DNA of 64,000 bases. It comes from Antarctobacter aquimaris (lineage in GTDB: Bacteria; Pseudomonadota; Alphaproteobacteria; Rhodobacterales; Rhodobacteraceae). This document shows positions 62,994-64,000 of this stretch, piece by piece. The DNA lies in NCBI RefSeq assembly GCF_900184945.1, contig NZ_FXYF01000012.1:82705-146704 (forward strand), written 5' to 3'. Made by a program: the position numbers and the translations under genes. The notes beneath the pieces were generated by a model, which saw only the letters and a list, made by a program, of their open reading frames with translations, was not told where the DNA came from and did no database searches. Position 1 is the stretch's first letter, and each line of letters opens with the position of its first letter.

Positions 62994-63460
62994 TCATGCG
63001 GTCATGACATGCACCGTCCCGGGCGCCGATATGAGCAAGAACCGCTGGCCCATTCCGGGTGAAAGCGTCTCTGACTGTTCTTCGGCGACCTGCGCTTTCA
63101 GTTCGGCGCCGTCCGGCCCCTCGAAATAGCAGATGATCGCGGTGCCGGCGAATTCTTTGGACAGTATGTCGGCGGGCAGGGTGCCGGGCGTTGCTTCGGC
63201 GCTGACTTTTATCCGGTCGGCAGTGACAACGATCTCCTGTCCCTATGCTACATCGGGCAGGGTGTTGTTGCGATCCATGACCTCGGCGACAAATCGGGTG
63301 CGCGGCTCGCGACAGATTTCCTGCGGTTTGCAGATCTGGGTGATCCCGGCATGGCCCATGATGACCACGCGACCGGCGATGGCAAAGGCCTTGGACTGCG
63401 AATGGGTGACGTAGGCAAATTTGATCGTTGCGATGCTGCGCGGCCTTTCCGCCCCGTTGC
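62994..63460 (-). pseudogene. Remnant of an ABC transporter ATP-binding protein
   Basis: The reading IKFAYVTHSQSKAFAIAGRV, then VIMGHAGITQICKPQEICRE and PRTRFVAEVMDRNNTLP, is the H-loop and linker of a PotA/UgpC-type ATPase. A TAG at 63243-63245 interrupts it. The same frame then continues GQEIVVTADRIKVSAEATPG to a normal TOBE ending at TGA 62994. Walker A and the signature motif are not found upstream; sequence from 63460 to about 63770 is too degraded to align by eye. Confidence 0.75.
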
Positions 63461-64000
63461 GGGCGCGGTCGGCCCGTCCTGACTGCCGGTGGCAGTGCGC
63501 CGTCGGGATCGAGGCCGATCTGCTGCATTGTCGACAGAGCGATCCTGCCGTCGCGACCCCGAAGGCGGCACAGGATCGACGCTGACTGGATCTCCTGTCC
63601 AACGCGGGTGCGCAATTGCGGGGGATGTGACTGGCCGTGCACCGGGGCTGACAATCGAACCTGCAACGGGTCTGGTCCGCAAAGACCCGATTCACGACGG
63701 CGGACGTCGCCAACCGGAGCATGACAGCGGTTTTTCTTGCCCGATTTGATCAGGAGTCGCACAGGAATCACCCCAAAACCCGACTCGCTGCCCCTGCGTA
63801 AGCTGTGAGTGGCGCCTACGAACCGCCGATCTCCGTTCTTCCAACGTTATGATTTTCTTGTCTTTCTCTATGTTTCGGAAAAAAATCGCATGATGTCGTA
63901 AAAACTGCTTGCGGAGGTTGGCGGTGTTCCTTAGATAGCCCTTCACCGGCGGCGCTGAGGCGCACGGCGGGACGGCCGGGACGGTCGGGGCGGTGAGCTC
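63461..64000. other. Gene-poor end of window
   Basis: No convincing gene. 63461-63770 probably holds the degraded front of the ABC ATPase. 63835-63920 is markedly AT-rich for this genome (with TTTTCTTGTC and GGAAAAAAATCGC), as expected for a promoter or a transferred scar. Nothing else is recognised. Confidence 0.4.

Overview
The window is GC-rich, densely packed bacterial DNA. Its gene content points to a marine-type alphaproteobacterium of the Rhodobacterales (roseobacter group): many ABC and TRAP uptake systems each next to its own regulator, a MocE/desaturase pair, HcnABC-like oxidase subunits, and ATGA start/stop overlaps inside operons. The genus is inferred from gene content only. No rRNA, tRNA, CRISPR array, transposase or phage gene was seen.

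Layout. (1) 1-8.4 kb: a transcription factor with a solute-binding-protein-like sensor, divergent from a ribose-type ABC importer with an SDR dehydrogenase and an FAH-family hydrolase; three copies of an ATCC-N5-GGAT operator lie between and at the start of the regulator. (2) 8.5-17.2 kb: a GNAT acetyltransferase with RsgA, a small SH3 lipoprotein, a TehA/SLAC1-type channel, a MocE Rieske protein with a fatty-acid desaturase facing a LacI regulator, and a large hybrid histidine kinase. (3) 17.5-27.4 kb: a PTS-independent amino-sugar locus, probably for peptidoglycan sugars: NagA, SIS-type deaminase, HutC-type regulator and BadF-type kinase leftward; MurQ, an ABC importer and a Gfo/Idh/MocA protein rightward. 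The divergent promoter carries two mirror-image ATACCT repeat operators. (4) 27.5-33.9 kb: a tungsten-type aldehyde:ferredoxin oxidoreductase operon (16-Cys ferredoxin, catalytic subunit, FAD subunit, MoaD-like protein, unknown protein) with MoeB-like, MobB and a second MoaD-like gene for cofactor supply. (5) 34.1-38.7 kb: a phosphate island (PiT, Na/Pi symporter with PhoU-like tail, small coiled-coil protein, PPK2). (6) 38.8-47.1 kb: LysR, a TRAP transporter, an HcnABC-like three-part amino/imino-acid oxidase, RidA and a DadA-like dehydrogenase. (7) 47.2-51.7 kb: PqiABC lipid-transport genes with PqiA split in two, then a GST. (8) 51.75-55.7 kb: a 64-bp tandem duplication and three decayed genes (PHA synthase, MMPL/RND transporter, FadL-like porin). 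(9) 55.7-64 kb: LysR, DoxX, DOPA-dioxygenase-like enzyme, an OYE-type demethylase/reductase divergent from TetR-ProC across an inverted repeat, a cytosine-deaminase-like amidohydrolase, and a decayed ABC ATPase.

As a whole this is a catabolic accessory segment: imported sugars, amino sugars, amino/imino acids and betaine-like compounds are each handled by a compact transporter-enzyme-regulator unit. The least-described elements are the solute-binding-protein-type transcription factor with its repeated operator, the aldehyde oxidoreductase operon with an unusual linker in its FAD subunit, and the paired ATACCT operators.
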